A DNA stretch of 64,000 nt, from positions 4,723,501-4,787,500 of the forward strand of contig OX463782.1 in the NCBI GenBank assembly GCA_949825025.1. Reading direction: 5' to 3'. Origin of the DNA: Siphlonurus alternatus. Its lineage: Eukaryota > Arthropoda > Insecta > Ephemeroptera > Siphlonuridae. Numbering within the stretch: the stretch's first letter is position 1; the number at the start of each line of letters is the position of its first letter. Below, in pieces: positions 60,346-64,000 of the stretch. The translations under genes and the position numbers were made by a program. The notes under the pieces were generated by a model. It was not told the origin of the DNA. It was given only the letters and a program-made list of their open reading frames with translations, and searched no databases.

Positions 60346-61076
60346 GCAGGTAGCTAATAACGTTATCTCCCCTCCCGAGTCTCAACAATCAAATCTATAG
60401 AATGATGAACAAATGAGAGAAGGATTTATAATTTTATAAATTTATGAACAGAGATGTACATTTCGCTGTTTGAGAATGTCCACCTCAAGACACCACTAAA
60501 CTTTACCCCTGCTAGATTTGTGAGTGATCACGCAGCTAATTGAATTGAGGCAAGGGTTCTGAGCTAGAGTGATTTTGGGGATGGATTCATGGCTCTTCTT
60601 ATTTTTCACAACATTGGAAATGTGTGTCTCACACTTAAATTATTTACTGAATGGGTTTTCAGTAATTTTATTTTCACCTTATAGTAAGGACTTTTTAGGA
60701 TTCAGTACATAAGTGTGCTTATTGAACTTTATTTTCAGCAGCACTTTTTGCACTTTGGAGTCAATTTAAGTACAAAAATTGTCCTTGTAGACTGATTAAG
60801 TACCTAAAAGTTATAAGTGTGTGTCTCTTGGAGCTGTAGCAAAGCATCTAGAGATAAAATTCAGGGTGTCTAGAGGTGCTAATTAAAATAATAAAAAGTC
60901 ACAAAAATTTGGAGTGTATTTGATTTTTTTCTTTTAATTTTATGGCACGTAATTTGATATGAATTTGAAGACTAAACTTTTGACTTAAAAAAACAAAGTT
61001 ATAATAATATTTCTTTAATTTTTATTTTATTATTTACTAAAACATATAGTCATAATGACAAAAATTATACAGAATT
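60346..61076. other. stretch without a recognised gene
   Basis: Nothing identified. Confidence 0.45.
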
Positions 61077-61378
61077 AATGGAGTATTGTCCTCAATTTTT
61101 TTTATTGCAGAAATGGATAGAGCGTGCAAAGTTATGCTACCCTGATTTTTTTCAGATTTTTTAGAGCTCGGGAAGTATTTTTAAAAAATTATTGAAAGTC
61201 CTTTTTGTGACGTCACGCGGCGGCAAGTCTTATTCTCGTGACGTCACAAAAATAACATTCAATAATTTTTTAAGAATAGTTCCTGGGCTCTAAAAAATCT
61301 GAAAAAAATCAGGGTAGCGTAACTTTGCACCCTCTATCCATTTCTGCAATAAAAAAAAATTGAGGTCAATACTCCATT
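61077..61378. mobile_element. long-hairpin miniature element, family H copy 6
   Basis: AATGGAGTATTGTCCTCAAT ... ATTGAGGTCAATACTCCATT, with inner AAAGTTATGCTACCCTGATT and complement. The centre is flanked by two TGACGTCA sites (61208-61215 and 61239-61246), part of GTGACGTCACGCGG and its partner. Arms are the best conserved in the family. Confidence 0.85.
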
Positions 61379-62449
61379 GTGAACTATCTTATGTGATTAT
61401 CTTTATATATTGGACTGTTTATGTTTTATAATACAACATATTCAATTACATATAAATTATAAGCTGATGTGTAATATGTTTCTATCGAATATAATAATAC
61501 GGAAAGAACATGATAAATATACTGGATCACGTTGCATCAATTTTCAACCACGGCTTTATTAATCTCATATATAACTTAGTGGTCTCGATTTTCGTTCAGG
61601 ATCATATGACGAATGCTTGTGGAGGCACAAATGAGGTCATGAATTTGACCCCACAAAGATGAACCGGGAAGGCGCGAAATTTCAAATTACGCAGTGGAAT
61701 CGCAATAAAAAAGTTTTTTGTGTGGTAACCGAATGCTTAAGAGTTAAGAGGTATCATGAGCTATTTTTTAAACTATATATAGACCAGTGAAACTGCTTTG
61801 ACAGTATGAGAACCATTTGTGAGCTTTAGAAATTGGAGTTGCCTTCGGTATACGACTTCATGGAAATCTCTTTCAGTTGAAATATCATTTTGGTTTACAT
61901 TCAATTTATTGACTTCAATAGTATTGTACGTGTGTATAATATAATAAAAAATGAGTATTTGTTGAATTGTATATTATACTAAATATATGGTACGTCATTA
62001 GTGTGTCAATATAATAAAATTTTAATCAATATTAAATTAAAATATATCATGCAGTATTGACACTATACCATTTTTATTGATTTTACTTTTACGTACTTAC
62101 AAAATTTATTTTATTTTTGTTATCTACTTCTGTATTTACTTTATGCTTCATTTTAAATTATTGTGAGTTTTGCATATCTATAACCATATTTTATTTCAAA
62201 CTAATTTAAGAATTTTACCCTTTAAATAAAAAGTTTTATATAAAATATAATAATATAATTAATTATTTTTGATATGATATCCATTGTTATATTTTTTAAA
62301 TTATTTTCTTCGTATTTTTTTTTTTTTTTTTTTGTTTTTTTTTTATTGTTTTTGTTTTTCATATTTCCATTCTAAATTTTAACGTTCATTATAATGTCTT
62401 GTGACTAACAGGGAAAACATTTACTATTTTTTTAATGAATAATTTTTAA
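61379..62449. other. AT-rich stretch without a gene
   Basis: A T run near 62317-62333. No coding region recognised. Confidence 0.5.
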
Positions 62450-62574
62450 TAGCTCTGTTCGCAAATAAACAATCAGAAAGAATAGATTTTCATTGATGAA
62501 CCTTATGTACATGAAACATAAGGTTCATAAATAATATATGATAGATTCTGATTGTGTATTTACGAACAGAGTTA
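62450..62574. mobile_element. inverted-repeat element, family M9 copy 2
   Basis: TAGCTCTGTTCGCAAATAAA then CAATCAGAA; right end TTCTGATTGTGTATTTACGA then ACAGAGTTA. The centre forms a second hairpin, AACCTTATGT and ACATAAGGTT. 125 bp. Confidence 0.65.
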
Positions 62575-63103
62575 ATGTATCACATGACTCTGTCACATAA
62601 TTGACTTTTACTATTTGATCTTTTCATACACCTGAGGAAACTTGAACTATTAGCTTGTTACTCATGATTGCGGTTGACTGTAGAGTTTGTAATTTTGCGG
62701 TCTAGCGAGGCTATGCGGGTTGCCTAGCTACCCTCGAGACAGGGGCAAATTATCGAATGGCAGCGCGAGAATTCTAAGAACTAAACTTTTCTTATAAAAT
62801 ATAAGCCGAGGTTGAATTTTGATGCGTAGTTCTACAAATTTAATAAAAGACTTGAGAAAGAAATTAAACCTTTTGTTTTTTTCTGTTATAATAAATACCT
62901 ACAATTTACAATTATTTAGATATTGGCTTCCATTTTAATTAGGAAAATAAAATATAGTGAAAAAAGCGTCTAGAACATTTTCATTATTAAGTTAATTTAA
63001 TAATTTCAGTTACATAAATTTGATTATAAAATTTTATATTATTTTATTATGTTTGCTCTATGTTTGAAATATGATCATTTTTTACAAATACATTATGGTT
63101 TAT
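62575..63103. other. stretch without a recognised gene
   Basis: 62640-62790 is GC-richer than its surroundings, with no coding or RNA feature I recognise. Confidence 0.4.
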
Positions 63104-63404
63104 AATGGAGTATAGACCTCATTTGTTTTATTGCAGAAATTGATGGAGGGTGCAAAGTTATGTTGATTTTTTCAGATTTTTTGGAGCCCGGAAAGTATTC
63201 TTAAAAAGTTTTGCCGAAATCGGGTTTGCATCCACGCCCCTTTTAGGTCCTATCCTTTTATTAGGAGAGGCGTCACTTTATCTGCACTTTCAATAATGTT
63301 TTTAAAAAATAGTTTTCAGACTCTAAAAAAATCTGAAAAATATCAAAGTAGCATAAATATGCACCCTCTATCAATTTCTGCAATAAAAAATCTTTAAATC
63401 CATT
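63104..63404. mobile_element. long-hairpin miniature element, family H copy 7
   Basis: AATGGAGTATAGACCTCATT at the left; the right outer end is decayed to TAAATCCATT. Inner GAGGGTGCAAAGTTATG and complement CATAAATATGCACCCTC. The centre has CACGCCCCTTTTAGGTCC and TATTAGGAGAGGCGTC. The 144-codon minus-strand frame at 63273-63707 ends inside this element and is not accepted as a gene. Confidence 0.7.
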
Positions 63405-63946
63405 ATATATAAAAATACAGTGACTTCTCATTAAGGACAGTTGACAGTTTACTGTAGACAATCGTTGGCTGCATGAAGATATCAAGTCTAGTAACCAACA
63501 ATTTTTCCTGAAACTAAAAAAAAAAATGAATGAATGAATGAACTGTATTTTTTTGCAACGTACATTGCTCCTTGAATTTATTTCAAGACAATATAATACA
63601 TATAGAGAACACTTGAATATTTTATAGTAAAAGAATATAAAAACAAAGAGAATTATATTTAAAGTACCTTTCGATGTTGGTTTATGCAGTAAAGTCATGT
63701 CTATCATGTCATAAACCCGTTTTCAGTATCAAGCAAGCAAAAAGCATCTGCAACATCTTAAGGTAAAGAGGATGCTATCTAATTTTATACAAAGAATGGG
63801 AATGTGATTGTGCCACATAAACAAATGACAAAACCTTGTTGACAAGTAGAGCGTGTGGAGAGAATTTCGAAGAAAGAAAGTGAAGTGCTTTTTCATTATC
63901 ACTTCCTTGGTTCTTTGCTGTTACTGCTCTTGTGGCTGCATAGAGG

Positions 63947-63949
<3 letters not shown>
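63405..63949. other. stretch without a recognised gene
   Basis: AT-rich up to about 63710, then more balanced composition with purine-rich GAAGAAAGAAAGTGAAG near 63868. No gene identified. Confidence 0.4.

Positions 63950-64000
<51 letters not shown>
63950..64000. repeat. (GA)n microsatellite, cut by the window edge
   Basis: At least 50 bp of perfect GA repeat running to the last base. Confidence 0.97.

Noticed and set aside
63273..63707. 144-codon minus-strand frame
   Set aside because: Its C-terminal part is inside a family H hairpin and the rest is Phe/Ile/Ser-rich AT-driven sequence with no domain.

Overview
This window is strongly AT-rich animal DNA. Its repeat families and invertebrate-type Ty3/gypsy element suggest an arthropod, perhaps a hemimetabolous insect, but I cannot name the species. 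I find no convincing host gene. The only long open frame is a retrotransposon polyprotein, and other frames are short, low-complexity or lie inside repeats. The window reads as a gene desert or the inside of a very long intron, packed with miniature DNA transposons.

The centrepiece is at 14115-21027. A 1,955-bp palindromic (foldback) element has two 900-bp arms and a 155-bp loop, and its left arm has been split by a complete Ty3/gypsy LTR retrotransposon (14662-19614, minus strand). The LTRs are 283 bp and differ at one base. The 1,354-codon gag-pro-pol frame is uninterrupted, and the 5-bp target duplication CGTAT is intact. The unsplit right arm serves as a built-in empty site. Each foldback arm also carries a degenerate tRNA(Gly)-like module with A and B boxes. 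One oddity in the polyprotein is that the protease active-site triplet reads Asp-Thr-Cys instead of Asp-Thr-Gly.

The rest of the window holds many inverted-repeat miniature elements. These include a hairpin family with seven copies (2085, 3576, about 3850, 27955, 48167, 61077, 63104); three hairpins bounded by TTAA (32206, 39270, 59375); hAT-like elements with 8-bp duplications (21940, 32632, 46133); TA-bounded Tc1/mariner-like elements (54, 10863, 31025 and a partial copy ending at 12223); and several smaller families. Some are nested: a hairpin at 59964 sits inside a repeat whose uninterrupted relative is at about 28959, and a 200-bp element at 50770 splits another repeat. Pol III-derived pieces are a 5S rRNA fragment at 40596 and a tRNA-like head with poly(A) at 43139.

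Simple repeats are abundant: TA, GA/CT and TG runs up to about 215 bp, a 42-bp minisatellite at 47874-48041, and a 37-44-bp tandem repeat at 22905-23023. The latter ends in a strong splice-acceptor-like sequence fused directly to a donor-like GTGAGT. The palindrome TGACGTCA occurs ten times, far above the expectation for this base composition.

No operons or pathways are present. The only genes that work together are the gag, protease, reverse transcriptase, RNase H and integrase domains of the gypsy element, whose LTRs, primer-binding site and polypurine tract are all recognisable. Boundaries of the miniature elements were read by eye and may be off by a few bases.
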